Positions 9,301-19,234 are shown, counted from the first letter of the stretch. The stretch: DNA of 64,000 bases from Novipirellula herctigrandis (GCA_007859835.1 SJPJ01000001.1:2525191-2589190), one strand, 5' to 3'. Notes: generated by a model not told the origin, from the sequence alone. Translations and numbers: made by a program.

Positions 9301-12300
9301 AGCGCTCGCAATGAATCGGTCGAGCTGCATTCAGGACAAACACCCAGATAGAACGGATGATTCGGGATCGCAAAAGTGCAAACTTCACATCGAACCCAAT
9401 CAATAAAACTGAGGTCAACGGCCAGCCTTTTTGGATCTACCAAGAAGCCATCGGCACGACCACTTGTACCGAGTCGTTCTTGAAAAAATCGGTTCCAAGG
9501 GCCACCGCCTTGCTGCCCACCAGCCAACTGTTCTTTGTAGAACGCATTGCCAACGCGGGGCTTCATCAGTTTTTCAAACTTCCCGCCACTGACTCTCAAT
9601 CGGATTCCGCTGTCTTTGTTGCCGATCCACTCACCGGGCGTACCTGGCAAACGAATCGCTCTTTCGCGTGCCATTCTTAGCAGCCAAAACTCCAAGAGCC
9701 CTCGCCGTCGATCCTCGTCGGATTCGATCGAATCGGGTTGTTCGGGAGCCGGCAATTGGTCGAGCGTTTCTTGAAGGTAGTCGGAAACAACAGGAACCAG
9801 ACAACCAAGCGCCAAACTCTGGACACCGGAAAGTGGATTGAAGAGAACCTCATACAACGAAATCAGGATGTCGGCCGGAGTACGCTCTGCAATTTGCGAC
9901 GATGCTTCTTCAAATGCTTTACGCTTTGCTGTCTTCGATTGACACAGCTTCAATGCCAAATCCTGGTCTTGGTAAAACGTCCTCTGCTCAGTGTCTTTCA
10001 ACTGCGGTCGCAGCCCGACGCCCTGCTCACTGGCCCCACACAGCAACGCCAGATAAACGTGTTCAATCGAGACGCGTTTTGTCTCACCGTCGAACCAACG
10101 GTTTGCAACGTAGCGAAGCCCGTTGATAAGCAAGGGACGAACGGCATCGCGAAGCGAATTTGATTTCAGCTTGCCGGCCAGTCGCGAAGCTGGCTGCCGG
10201 CCATCCGAGAAGACCAGCAGTTTACGTCCCTGGAGGGCCGTTTCATTTCCTGGTGTTGGTGGTTGCGACATCAGCTGGGCTGAAACGAGATGCTGGAATG
10301 GCTCATCACCCTTTGTCGCCATATTAGAAATGCCTGAGAAGCGATCTCGACATTTCGGACACTTGTCGAAGAGGCCGGCCTTTCGATTTCCCGCCGGGGC
10401 TTCCGCTGGGATGTAGACCGGGCGTGATGTTTGCGAATCAACAATTTGATCAAACAGTCGTCCCGTGACGGTCTCCAAGTTCATTTCTCGACTGCGAGTC
10501 GCATCGTCATCGTCTGAAGCATGCTCTTCGGGGTCATCCAGGCAAAGATGAATCGGAACGACCGCATCCATCGCATCGTCAACCTCCCCGACATCCTCGG
10601 ACCATAGATAGTTTGGACGACGAACGCTCTGTGCATACGCCTGAAACATCGCCGTTCCACAGTTTCGACACGCCAACAGTTCAAATGTGCGGCTGCCACA
10701 CTCGCATTCACGACAGGGCTGGACATACAGTTTTCCAGTAACGCCTTGCCCACGTATTGAATCTGGCAATGCGGAACAATTGGGGTCGCTGCATGCCCAG
10801 ATCCCAGGAATCCCGCGAAAGAATCGGTGGACTCGCGCCGCCAATAGTGGCGTGTCTCCTGGCTTGTTCCGTGCCATTGACGCGGCTTCTACCAACACAT
10901 CTGTTACTTTCTGAGCCTGGAGAGCCTCGCACTGCGGGAACAAGCGCATGGCCAATTTGCGAGTTTCTTGTGCGCCCAGATTATCACCTGTTTCGGTATC
11001 GCCATCGCAAGGAGTACCGGAGGTCAGATTTATCAATCGGCCGGTCACGCCAAGATCGACCAAAATGTCATAGAGAATTCGTGAGAGACCGAAGTGCAAA
11101 CCCTTTTCTGTTGAAGGTTCGCTATCGTCACTCGCCACGACGCATTCGACATACCCCTCGTTGCGCCGCGCGCTTATCGTGACGGCGGAATCAGAACAGT
11201 CAAGTTCAACGACCGTCAGATACGCATTGTCGGTTTGTCTTTTTCCTCCATTAGCGATCTGGATCGTTTCTTCGACCAATTCGCCGCCTTCGATCATCCC
11301 AATTATGGTGACCTTGCATCGAGCTTTCGCCGACTCGCTCCCACTGGACTCGATGGTGTAGTTGGCCGGCGTGAGCGGTCGGCTTGAGACGCTCAGTAGC
11401 GGAACGATCGACTGGAAACGTTTCGTCGCGTCTTCCGAGAGCAAATCAGTCAAGGACACTTGAGCCATCGCACTGGCCAACTCAGCATCTCCGGCACTCG
11501 ACGGTACCTTGGCTTCTTTCGTACCTTCAAGCCACTGAAATCTACTGCTCTCCGTTCCAGTCAAACCCGCCGCAAACTTCTTAGCCTGTTCACCATCCTC
11601 GAACGACGCACTAGTGGTGATGACCTGAAACTGATCGGTAGAAAGTTCCAAGCGATGACGCAAGCGGCGAATGAGCATCGCCACCTCAGTACCTTGGGCA
11701 CCACGGTAAAGGTGAGCCTCGTCAAGAACGAGAATGAATCGCTCCTTCGGATTGGCAACGAAATAGTCGCGAGTCTGCTGGAAGATTGAACGTTCAATTG
11801 GCCGCAACATCATGTACTCGAGCATCGAGTAGTTCGTCACCAACAAATCCGGTGCTGCCGCCTGAATCTCGTGACGCGTTAGCAGTTCGGTGTCATCAGG
11901 ATTTTCAACGGCTCGTCGTAGATTCCCGTTTGCATCCTTCCACACTCCACCAGATCCGAGCCAGCGAGCCAGACCAGGATCATCTCCGATATCCTTTGCC
12001 GGCCACTTGCCCATCTCTCGCATGGCGTCCAGCAGTTCGATTGCATCCCCATCGCCGTCAGCGGCCCGACGTTCCATATCCACAAAGAATCGAAGCCCGG
12101 CCAGTTTCTGTGAAATACGTTTCGTGTCATCAGGAATGACACCTGGAAACGGAGTCCGGCTCGTATAGCGCCCGAATTTCACTGGCCGGCCGCCGTGTTG
12201 ATTGAACCAATCGCGTGTTGCTGGCGCGCCAAACAACCGTCGCAAACGCGAAAGCTGGTCGTTAACGAGTGCGTTCATTGGATAAAGCAACAATGCCCGA

Positions 12301-12734
12301 ACGGCTCGCGTCTTAAATGAACTGGGTGACTGCGCCGCCTCGCGGCCAAGCCTGCCCATGATGGGAAGCAAGAACGTTTCGGTTTTCCCCGAACCAGTGC
12401 CGGTGGTTACGATCGTGTGCTTCAGGTCATCGCCCAGCACGGCTTCCAAGGCTTGAGCTTGATGCTCGTATGGCTGCGGAAAGACTACCTTGCCACCGGA
12501 TTTTGTCGCAAGAAACGACAGCAACTGTTCGGCTTCGGCCGGAATACTCAGCTCACCGTACGGCTTGCCGATTGCATAGCGTGCCGAGCTTTCAATGAAC
12601 GGCGAGTGGCAGAGCACCTCGGGTTGCTCCAGCAATTCTCTTCGCAGCCCAACCAATTGAGGGTCCGACAAGTGATATGCAGATTCAATGTAGGCGAGCA
12701 GTCGCTTTCGAATGGATTCCAGTTCGTTATACAT
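6303..12734 (-). CDS. Giant DEAD/DEAH-box helicase with C-terminal DUF1998
   Basis: A 2143-aa superfamily 2 helicase. Walker A TGTGSGKT is at 111-118, the TNYSMLEYM motif at about 300, DEAH (VLDEAHLYRGAQG) near 340, and motif VI QQRAGRAGRRG near 1256. An acidic Asp/Ser-rich linker lies at about 1410-1450 (DDDEDFGDDDPD). Zinc-binding cysteine clusters occur at about 640-690, 770 and 1600, and the DUF1998/MZB signature CDCESSCYKCLRSYGNRF near 1838. Proteins of this type are the motor subunits of DISARM (DrmA/B), Druantia (DruE), the Dpd system and STY4849-like clusters. The neighbours (SNF2 helicase and STY4851-like protein) favour the STY4849-4851 type. It starts at ATG 12734, 15 bp after the SNF2 stop. 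Confidence 0.93.
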   Translation of the reverse strand: MYNELESIRKRLLAYIESAYHLSDPQLVGLRRELLEQPEVLCHSPFIESSARYAIGKPYGELSIPAEAEQLLSFLATKSGGKVVFPQPYEHQAQALEAVLGDDLKHTIVTTGTGSGKTETFLLPIMGRLGREAAQSPSSFKTRAVRALLLYPMNALVNDQLSRLRRLFGAPATRDWFNQHGGRPVKFGRYTSRTPFPGVIPDDTKRISQKLAGLRFFVDMERRAADGDGDAIELLDAMREMGKWPAKDIGDDPGLARWLGSGGVWKDANGNLRRAVENPDDTELLTRHEIQAAAPDLLVTNYSMLEYMMLRPIERSIFQQTRDYFVANPKERFILVLDEAHLYRGAQGTEVAMLIRRLRHRLELSTDQFQVITTSASFEDGEQAKKFAAGLTGTESSRFQWLEGTKEAKVPSSAGDAELASAMAQVSLTDLLSEDATKRFQSIVPLLSVSSRPLTPANYTIESSGSESAKARCKVTIIGMIEGGELVEETIQIANGGKRQTDNAYLTVVELDCSDSAVTISARRNEGYVECVVASDDSEPSTEKGLHFGLSRILYDILVDLGVTGRLINLTSGTPCDGDTETGDNLGAQETRKLAMRLFPQCEALQAQKVTDVLVEAASMARNKPGDTPLLAARVHRFFRGIPGIWACSDPNCSALPDSIRGQGVTGKLYVQPCRECECGSRTFELLACRNCGTAMFQAYAQSVRRPNYLWSEDVGEVDDAMDAVVPIHLCLDDPEEHASDDDDATRSREMNLETVTGRLFDQIVDSQTSRPVYIPAEAPAGNRKAGLFDKCPKCRDRFSGISNMATKGDEPFQHLVSAQLMSQPPTPGNETALQGRKLLVFSDGRQPASRLAGKLKSNSLRDAVRPLLINGLRYVANRWFDGETKRVSIEHVYLALLCGASEQGVGLRPQLKDTEQRTFYQDQDLALKLCQSKTAKRKAFEEASSQIAERTPADILISLYEVLFNPLSGVQSLALGCLVPVVSDYLQETLDQLPAPEQPDSIESDEDRRRGLLEFWLLRMARERAIRLPGTPGEWIGNKDSGIRLRVSGGKFEKLMKPRVGNAFYKEQLAGGQQGGGPWNRFFQERLGTSGRADGFLVDPKRLAVDLSFIDWVRCEVCTFAIPNHPFYLGVCPECSSTDSLRALFKQNKTLDNVFMTRKGFYRKDVDQNTSDLRPFVAEEHTAAIGAIDAQDAFSRAEWHEMRFQDLDVLGPGDEPGGIVDVLSCTTTMEVGIDIGSLTAVSLRNVPPNRSNYQQRAGRAGRRGSSLSTVITYADQGTHDQRYFKRPAEMISGPVTDPVLNLENSEIVRRHGYALLLSMFQLERIRDDQQSAATSNIFSSLGRVDDFRTGDEEAFSFRGLQAWLAAKETEIAAAIRSIVPEEYLQSTESDDINEIPARLLARLTEINCDYKPPETEESPEERNESAFSWSDDDEDFGDDDPDASIKSSSDSDTDTDVSESPEAGRQTLNLLDRLFETATLPSYAFPTDVVSMTVFDRNRSTAHRSVIKYAPQRGLDQALSSYAPGREVFIDGKRHYSFALYSPMRGERDKAWEKRMLYFECDRCGYAKLEEHGGEHYEREVLDCPSCNEPGGLGPAIYWIVPPGFAHPADMDEELAVDQPPDYTRPTQAKLNAPFREGDSIGQTSSFGERSFTVWTKKEELFLTNRGSEDLKNRGFVYCLRCGRIEPKGWHDQERSYLNNRANHPKPYPNHRDRPTCTGFTQIVSLGTKFISDVSLFRFQMGGDVLLPPGSTLAKISLTTVAQALAICASDKLEIDRSNIGAEYRAAQTDKGRSGAEVDVYLYDTTPGGAGFVKAAVNDPEAILRQAIDLLDGCDCESSCYKCLRSYGNRFLHQDLDRELGSALLKHVLGQQERPRLDKKTEAQLLKTIAVDLRDMDHEVVQNDGCLIITSMGDRQIVLSHSLMPRLPATSEAEAAYAAGRNNAAPIDHLRVKRALPSAIDMCVTTVGSRPSPDAPLPAGLERSDTGIKMYRFDSLSKESEESIASADIAIPGFDPSSVFLLEIDGSQLEKAKFKVDGKDVALASGAVIAFERVTEAASQDLHDQRLRLVRSSENAFKATRARATLAMCKWAEFDGRISVRLQYQSTSAKATPQKVAPESLTVIGRPLGIVRRGVFYPVKLP

Positions 12735-12749
12735 GGCGTGGAGGTTTCC

Positions 12750-15700
12750 TTACCGAGGTTTATTTGGTTTGTCGGTGGTGGTTGATTCTTGTTGAGGCGG
12801 CGACGCCGTAGCAAACTCGCTTGCCGTCGGGCTTGCCTCATCACCGTCAACAGATTCCTCGGGAATCGGCACGGGGTCATCTTCCATCTCAATTACTGCC
12901 GTGCATTGCAAAACGACCTTCGCTTGGCCAGGATTGCTGAGGTGGTCGAGACTTCGCTCGAGAAGTTGTAAACGCATGTCACGACTTCGCTCGGTCAATT
13001 GCAACTCTTCTAGAAATTGAAGCAATCGAGGTCGGTAGTTGGCCGCAATGGCTTGCTGATTTGCCTCCGAAGCGTTTTCTTCTCGTTGCGCGATTTCATT
13101 CTCGATCTCGTGGACTGCTGCTCGCAACGCAAGCAGACGGTCTTCAGACTCAATCCGTATTACCTCCGAGCGCTCTTCAAACGCCTCGATTGCGGCATCG
13201 AGTCCAATGGCCCAAGTCGATTTTGTTGTTTGTGCGATCTGACCAATACAAAACGATGGCAGTTGCTTGATGTAGTCGGCTGGCAGTGGTTTGTTTTGGA
13301 TGTTTGGGCGTTCCTTCTTGTGCCAATCGGCACCAAAGAGATCCGCAGCGATTTGCTCATCGCAAGGTTCCATTCGATTGCCTTGCCCTAATCGCCAAGC
13401 CAAGGACGCCAAGAACGGCGGTCGCTGAAGACGCACGAATCGTTCGTCTGACTCCAAGCCAGCCTTTAGGTTCGCTAGTACTCGGCCTCGCATGAACTCG
13501 CGTCGGGTTCCGGATTTTTCGGGCAGGTCGTGAAGCAAAACTTCTGTGATATTAGCACTGTCGTACTCTGCAGCCGGATCGACGAACCCCACACCACACA
13601 GGTAGCTGCCGCGATCAAGCTCGGTTCCTTTGGGATAATGTCGTTGGCCCAATGCATAGACGGTCATTCCAAGCGGTTCCGCATTCTTTCCCGCTCGCTC
13701 AAACGTTTGGACGAGGTCCTTATGCAGTGGTGACCCGAAGGACAGAAATTGCAGCGTCTCGTGTCGCAGATTTCCGTCGTGATCAGTGCCGGTTTCAACC
13801 TCAATTCGGGGCGGACGTTGGATATTCCCGCGAGCGATAAAGAACGGCGGGAAAGGGTGCTTTTTGTCTTGAACGGAATCCAGCTTCAGTTTCGCCGTTT
13901 TGCTTTGCCCAAGCGTGTAGAAAGTTCGGCTTCGCCTTCCATCAGCTTGTTTTTCGCCCCTGAACGTAACGATGTTGATCCACTTGTGGTTGCGCAGCAT
14001 GTTGACCCATCGCGACAATGCTTCTTCGCTAGGTGATGTTACGTAACCAAGAGAACGGTTTTGCCGAAGGATTGGACCGAGATCCTTTCGGCGAGCAACT
14101 TGCTGATGAAGTCTGATCGCATTTTCTACGGTCCAGCGAGAACCCGATGGCACGGCAGTTTCCTTTTCCCTGCCTGATCGTCTGGGGACATCCTCAACTT
14201 CATCGCCTTCCGTATCGAACTCGAATAGCATCTGGCCTGCACCTGTGCCGGTCGAGATTGCCTCCGGTAAGGTTTTGGCATTAATGCTTGTTGAGATTTC
14301 CTCCAGCAATCGGCGTTCCGGGTCGATCGCCGTTTCAAAGATGCGGTATTCATCTAGGACCTCTTGGACGCCGATCGTCGGATCACCCTGCCGATGAAGT
14401 GTCAAAATACGAATAGGCTTTGGACGGCTATTGGGCCGTTCGGGGTCGACGAATTCACGACCGAGTCGATCGACGCGGCCAATCCACTGGTCAACATCCT
14501 CCGGCTTCCACGGAAGCGAATAGAAAATGAGTGCGTCGGCGGCCTGCAAGTTGTAGGACTGACGATACGCATGATGTGCGATCAAGAGCTGAGCATCGGA
14601 CTCCTCGAATTCTCGTAGTTTCGATCCCGCCAGATTGCGTAGAGTTTGCGAGTCGAGTTCTTCGTCTCCATCATCGGACACACGCCGGTCATCGGTCGCA
14701 ATGACGGTTTTCAGTCTGACTCGCCGCTCACGCGGGCCAACACGCGGCACTCGCCAAGACAGTTCATCAGCCAGCTCCTCTACCGTTACATTGTCCTCGG
14801 CAGCCAAGACGACTTTACGCGTTGGGTCTTCCTGCCAGAAACGCACCAACCAATCGACCAGGCAATCCAAACGCGAATCCGCATTCTCACGCCTTGAAAG
14901 CTCGCTCATCTTCACCAAACGCGGCTCATGCTCTGCTTCCCCACGACGCAAACGAGTCAATCGGTCCTGAAGGCTTTGACCACCTAGGGACGATCGCTGG
15001 AGCAATGAAGACGCCGCCTGCAGATGCTGGGGTTCGTGATGCTCTTCAAGGAATTCGCCAACGTAACTTGACGCTGCACGCATTCGGTCCCGCTCTGCGT
15101 TGGTCGGTTCGACGATCATTCGCTTCGGATGGCGACGCGGCAGATGGTCTGGGAAATCCGTGCGATACGATCGGAGGACATTGCGGTACTTCCATCGTGT
15201 ATCCGCCAGCACTCGAACGCGACGAAACTCAGCGAACGATGAATATTGCTCGGAAACGCCTTCGGGAACGATAGCCGTATCCAGAGTGCCGTTTGTTACG
15301 TTTGCGCTGTGATTTTCAAACTGTTGTTGCACAAGCCGAAGAGCAGCGTCGCTTAAGTCACCAATGCGCGAACGGGTCCAATCCAAGTCCTCGTGGTTAG
15401 CGTCTCCATCGGCTTCTCTGCGGGCTCGCTCGATCCGTTCTGGCTCGAGGATTTGAAGCAACTCAAGGAATCTTCGCATGTCGCGCAAGTTCGGCGAAGC
15501 CGTTAACAACAGCAGACGCGGGAAGTCGGCCGAGTTTGCAGCGACGAAACGAAGCGTGTCCTGCTTCAGGCTTTGCGGCTCATCAAGGATCAGCAAGTCA
15601 AACGTATCAGGTGAAAGTGTCTCCGAGGGCTTCACCATGGCCGAATCATCGACAACGTCAAACCAATCCTCGCCGACCATCTCATCGCCCAGCTCAGCTG

Positions 15701-16031
15701 TGCATTGTGCCCGCCACGCAATCTCCTCGATCCACTGGCTCTGCAATTCTGCTCGCGGCACAACGATGCGAACTCGCAGCTTTCCGATCTGTAGCCTAAG
15801 GGCGTTCGCAACCATCAACGCTTGAATCGTCTTTCCCATTCCCACTTCATCCGCGATCAGATGGTGTATCCGAGCGGATGAAAGAATTCGCTGTACATTT
15901 TGGACTTGATGGGGATAGAACTGGGCGCGAATGCCAGATGCACCGCTGATTGGGCAGGATAGCTGTTCGACTCGCCGCCGCAGCGCCTGTACGCCGTGCA
16001 TCAGCAATTCAAGGTCTTCGATTTCCGGCAT
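12750..16031 (-). CDS. SNF2/HepA-type helicase, 1093 aa
   Basis: An SNF2-family motor. Motif I ADEVGMGKTIQA is at 60-71; motif II is LLILDEPQSL near 150, a DEPQ instead of the usual DEAH/DEAQ; motif III LLTASPNLRDMRRF follows. The C-terminal RecA lobe ends in QWIGRVDRLGRE near 515 (motif VI). The second half (550-1093) is an accessory region with a phospholipase-like or wing fold I cannot assign, a helical C-terminus (about 960-1040), and a charged disordered tail. It matches the SNF2 partners (DrmD/STY4850-like) that accompany DUF1998 helicases in defence clusters. The start ATG 16031 follows the previous stop by 2 bp. The N-terminal sequence before motif I is only 60 residues, so the motor sits at the very start. 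Confidence 0.9.
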   Translation of the reverse strand: MPEIEDLELLMHGVQALRRRVEQLSCPISGASGIRAQFYPHQVQNVQRILSSARIHHLIADEVGMGKTIQALMVANALRLQIGKLRVRIVVPRAELQSQWIEEIAWRAQCTAELGDEMVGEDWFDVVDDSAMVKPSETLSPDTFDLLILDEPQSLKQDTLRFVAANSADFPRLLLLTASPNLRDMRRFLELLQILEPERIERARREADGDANHEDLDWTRSRIGDLSDAALRLVQQQFENHSANVTNGTLDTAIVPEGVSEQYSSFAEFRRVRVLADTRWKYRNVLRSYRTDFPDHLPRRHPKRMIVEPTNAERDRMRAASSYVGEFLEEHHEPQHLQAASSLLQRSSLGGQSLQDRLTRLRRGEAEHEPRLVKMSELSRRENADSRLDCLVDWLVRFWQEDPTRKVVLAAEDNVTVEELADELSWRVPRVGPRERRVRLKTVIATDDRRVSDDGDEELDSQTLRNLAGSKLREFEESDAQLLIAHHAYRQSYNLQAADALIFYSLPWKPEDVDQWIGRVDRLGREFVDPERPNSRPKPIRILTLHRQGDPTIGVQEVLDEYRIFETAIDPERRLLEEISTSINAKTLPEAISTGTGAGQMLFEFDTEGDEVEDVPRRSGREKETAVPSGSRWTVENAIRLHQQVARRKDLGPILRQNRSLGYVTSPSEEALSRWVNMLRNHKWINIVTFRGEKQADGRRSRTFYTLGQSKTAKLKLDSVQDKKHPFPPFFIARGNIQRPPRIEVETGTDHDGNLRHETLQFLSFGSPLHKDLVQTFERAGKNAEPLGMTVYALGQRHYPKGTELDRGSYLCGVGFVDPAAEYDSANITEVLLHDLPEKSGTRREFMRGRVLANLKAGLESDERFVRLQRPPFLASLAWRLGQGNRMEPCDEQIAADLFGADWHKKERPNIQNKPLPADYIKQLPSFCIGQIAQTTKSTWAIGLDAAIEAFEERSEVIRIESEDRLLALRAAVHEIENEIAQREENASEANQQAIAANYRPRLLQFLEELQLTERSRDMRLQLLERSLDHLSNPGQAKVVLQCTAVIEMEDDPVPIPEESVDGDEASPTASEFATASPPQQESTTTDKPNKPR

Positions 16032-16033
16032 GT

Positions 16034-19000
16034 CTACGTCGCCTCCTTGATCGTCTGAGCTGTATTCAACCGAGCGTTCTGTTCTAATCGCCAGGCAACA
16101 AACGCTCCCGCGCGTGCCACCGGACGGTCATGTAACAATTTCTCTAACACGGTTTCCCAGGGTTGTTTTCGTAATCGTTCGGGATAAATCAGGAGATTCA
16201 ACCAGGTTTGCAATTCACTGGTCGCCCATGTTTGTCGACCTCGTCCGCGACCCAATGAACGACGTATCCAACTGTGCAAGTCCGAAGCACAATCCGTGAT
16301 GCTCATTTCCGACACGTGCCACGCCAGCAATTCGTCGCCAGAATCGGCGGGAATAAGTAGATCAGCCAAATGAGCACCACAGAGACGCTGATTCGCGTGT
16401 CGAAGAGATGTAGTCAAGGCTTCGGCATCCACCATGACGGTGTCGTCATCAATCAAATACTGAAAGATCGAATCAAGCGGTTCAGCATCGTCTGCTTCGA
16501 TTTCGGAAATGGAACCGTCCCACCAAGAATCGGGAAGAACTTGGTCAAACTCCGCAAGAACAATCGCCGGCAGCGAATCAGGTAAGGAGCGTTCGTCCTC
16601 CGATGGTGGTTGAAGCAGATCATTTCGTTTTGACTGACACTCCCACCAAATTTCGACTGGGTTTGCTGATTCGATTTTGCAAAACTCGCGTTGCTTGTGA
16701 ATCCAGTTAGGGCCGCAAACGCTGTGCAGAATCCAGGCCCGAATTGCTTGGGCAGCTCCGACGCGATTGAATTCTGCCGTTAGCGACGAACTGCTTGCGG
16801 ATGAAAGCTGCAAATACCTTTGAGTGATGGATCGCAGACCCGCGTTGTCGCCAACATCATCCATCTGCCTGAGAAGACGCTTCGGCGACAAAAGCTGACG
16901 CTGCAGCCGCGAATCGCCATGGACGCCCACGCGGGCATCGAAGTGCAATTCGTTGCCGTCCCGGTCCAACGCGATCGAAATGAACGGATCGCCCTTCGTT
17001 GGTTCGTCAATCCACGTACCGTTGATGACACATTGCCGGCGAACTTCAAATGGCCCATCGTCGCTGACGGCCAGGGGAATACCGTCTTCGTCGTGTTCCC
17101 ACCAAAGCGTCTGTAGTTCCGCTTCAAGAAGCCATGTGTCGTGCGATAATCCCTCGATTTCGACGCTCAGTGAAAGATCACAAGGCGACTTCAAGACCGC
17201 AGCTGTCAACTGCTGAGAAAGTTCGTCCCAAACCGGATGATTCGCAGCGAGACGCGTCGGAATGCGGTCCAACCGAACCGTGACCGAAGCGTCACCCGGT
17301 GACAGGGTCATCTTGGCACTAAGATTCTCAATGCCACGGTCGCCGATGATGTCCAGGTTCAGACGGCGGTTAAACAAATCTTTTCGGGACAGCTCCGTTT
17401 CGCCGGCATCAACGTGCGAGACAACCGCATGCCAAGGCGTTTCGGGGTCTGGCTCAATAAAGCCGTCGCCCTTTTCATCGACAATAACAAACGAAAACGA
17501 TTCAAGCTCTTGGTCTCCTCGAAGGACAACCAGTTCGTAGGCTCCCTTGGACTCGATTGATAATGTTGCGACCGATGACACCAATTCTCTCGCCAGTTCA
17601 GTTTGTCCTCGACGCAAGACCACCTGGACCGGTTCGTCTCCGATCACCGACACACCGATCTCGTCATCCGTTGTGTAAACCGGCTGATTCTTGGAGTCGA
17701 TTGACACGGGCGAAGGTCGAAGCCAAGAGAAGGAGGCCTCAACTTTTTCCGACGCAACACTCGCGGGCGGCCAACCCAACCACTGGCGCACTTCCGCGTT
17801 GTCCGCCTCAAATTCGTAGATTTCGCCACCATCGACGTCACCAACATGCCGGCAATGCGATTCATCCTCTGCGGACCTACGCGACTGAACGACACTCCGT
17901 CGTGCTAATACCCATATCTTTCCGCGATGTGGCGTACGTGAACCAATGCAGTGAGAAGTGTCGTCGCTCAGATCCATCGGCGGAAACGCCAGCATTTCCG
18001 CCGCCGGAAATCGGACGCTTTCGAGCCAACCTTTCGCGTCATCATCAAGCGATAGTTCTTCAAGGCCAGTAAAGAAAGCTGTTTCGGCATCGGTCCGTGC
18101 GACGTAGCTGAAGCTGACCAAGAAATGCCCACGAGTTGAACGCAAGCAGTCGGACGGAATCGGATTGGCACCTGGGTGCCCCCAAGGTCGCACCTTCCAT
18201 CGACCACGTATCGGCTTGAGTGAACGCTGAACGGACTTCGGCAATTCCGGCATCTCACCACAAAACTCGAAACCGCCGTTCTCGTCTTGCCGCAAAAAGA
18301 ACTCGCCAAACCGTACTTCAGCCGCCTTGGTAGCTTCGCTTTTTCCTTCAAGATTCCTCGGCTTCGTCTTTCGCCCCGTCTCGACCTGGCGAACCGCTCG
18401 ACGAATCTCTGGCTCATTTCTGAGATCTGTAATCAGCCGATCACGGAACGATTTTGAAAACAGTCCTGCATCGTCTAACGGCTTTCCGCCGAGTAGATCG
18501 CGAACGATCCCTGCAACAACAGCCGGCCGGTCCAACCAAGTTCGGAAACGCCGCGATCCAACCGGCGTCGAAATCTTTGCCAGATCAGAAACGATGGTTT
18601 CGTCCTTGAGTGCCTCATTCGTCACATCACGTCGAAAACGGCGCAGACAATCCGCGAATGGCCGGCGGATGTCCTTGGCTGCGACCGCATGCGTGATGGG
18701 CCAGGCGATGTGGCAAAAGGCCTTTTCCCAGTCGCTTTCGCCCGGCGCTACGCCGCCATAGCGTGCACTCGCCTTGGCGAACCAACTTGACAAGCGAACT
18801 CGATCATCGACGTCAAAAGCATGGCCAACCTTTTCCTCCAACCTTGGCCAAAAATCAGTGCCGTTCCCTTGGTACTCGTAACCAACCTCGACAGCACAAA
18901 CCAGCAGCGGAAGATACGCCGACGACCAATCGAATGAGTCAAGCCGTTTGCACTGAAGCCCACTGCGAACTAATCCGCATAGCGTCTCACGTTCGTCGGC

Positions 19001-19171
19001 AGCAAGACCATGGTCCCCAAAATAGGTAGGCGCAACCGCGTTCTGTTCGGCCGATCGTTGATTCCCAAAGTGCTCAGCGAGCCTTTCGTGCGATTCTCGC
19101 AAAGCTTTCAAAGTTGCCCCTCTACCCGATATTTCCAGTGATCTGTTGTTTGAGTATTCGATTGAACGCAA
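16034..19171 (-). CDS. STY4851/ECs_5259-like protein of helicase defence cluster
   Basis: A 1045-aa protein without a recognised enzymatic motif. Residues 85-180 carry the pattern PLLVCAVEVGYEYQG ... WFAKASARYGGV ... CHIAWPITHAVAA, which I recall from the STY4851/ECs_5259 family encoded next to a giant DUF1998 helicase and an SNF2 helicase in Salmonella and E. coli islands. The middle (about 430-640) looks like repeated beta-sandwich strands, and the C-terminus is helical. The start is TTG 19171, chosen because AGGAG sits five bases upstream and no better codon is nearby. It is separated from the caspase gene by 63 bp and joined to the SNF2 gene by a 2-bp gap. It is likely a structural or recognition subunit. 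The family match is from memory, the rest from sequence. Confidence 0.65.
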   Translation of the reverse strand: MRSIEYSNNRSLEISGRGATLKALRESHERLAEHFGNQRSAEQNAVAPTYFGDHGLAADERETLCGLVRSGLQCKRLDSFDWSSAYLPLLVCAVEVGYEYQGNGTDFWPRLEEKVGHAFDVDDRVRLSSWFAKASARYGGVAPGESDWEKAFCHIAWPITHAVAAKDIRRPFADCLRRFRRDVTNEALKDETIVSDLAKISTPVGSRRFRTWLDRPAVVAGIVRDLLGGKPLDDAGLFSKSFRDRLITDLRNEPEIRRAVRQVETGRKTKPRNLEGKSEATKAAEVRFGEFFLRQDENGGFEFCGEMPELPKSVQRSLKPIRGRWKVRPWGHPGANPIPSDCLRSTRGHFLVSFSYVARTDAETAFFTGLEELSLDDDAKGWLESVRFPAAEMLAFPPMDLSDDTSHCIGSRTPHRGKIWVLARRSVVQSRRSAEDESHCRHVGDVDGGEIYEFEADNAEVRQWLGWPPASVASEKVEASFSWLRPSPVSIDSKNQPVYTTDDEIGVSVIGDEPVQVVLRRGQTELARELVSSVATLSIESKGAYELVVLRGDQELESFSFVIVDEKGDGFIEPDPETPWHAVVSHVDAGETELSRKDLFNRRLNLDIIGDRGIENLSAKMTLSPGDASVTVRLDRIPTRLAANHPVWDELSQQLTAAVLKSPCDLSLSVEIEGLSHDTWLLEAELQTLWWEHDEDGIPLAVSDDGPFEVRRQCVINGTWIDEPTKGDPFISIALDRDGNELHFDARVGVHGDSRLQRQLLSPKRLLRQMDDVGDNAGLRSITQRYLQLSSASSSSLTAEFNRVGAAQAIRAWILHSVCGPNWIHKQREFCKIESANPVEIWWECQSKRNDLLQPPSEDERSLPDSLPAIVLAEFDQVLPDSWWDGSISEIEADDAEPLDSIFQYLIDDDTVMVDAEALTTSLRHANQRLCGAHLADLLIPADSGDELLAWHVSEMSITDCASDLHSWIRRSLGRGRGRQTWATSELQTWLNLLIYPERLRKQPWETVLEKLLHDRPVARAGAFVAWRLEQNARLNTAQTIKEAT

Positions 19172-19234
19172 TTGGCTCCTACCTCTACAGAGGAGATTCT
19201 AGCGAGTGAATTGCGGCGATGTTGTGCAAGCTAT

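Noticed and set aside
3455..19171. DISARM, Druantia or Dpd system
   Set aside because: The DUF1998 and SNF2 helicases fit in part, but DISARM methylase and PLD protein, Druantia partners and the deazaguanine-insertion genes are missing.
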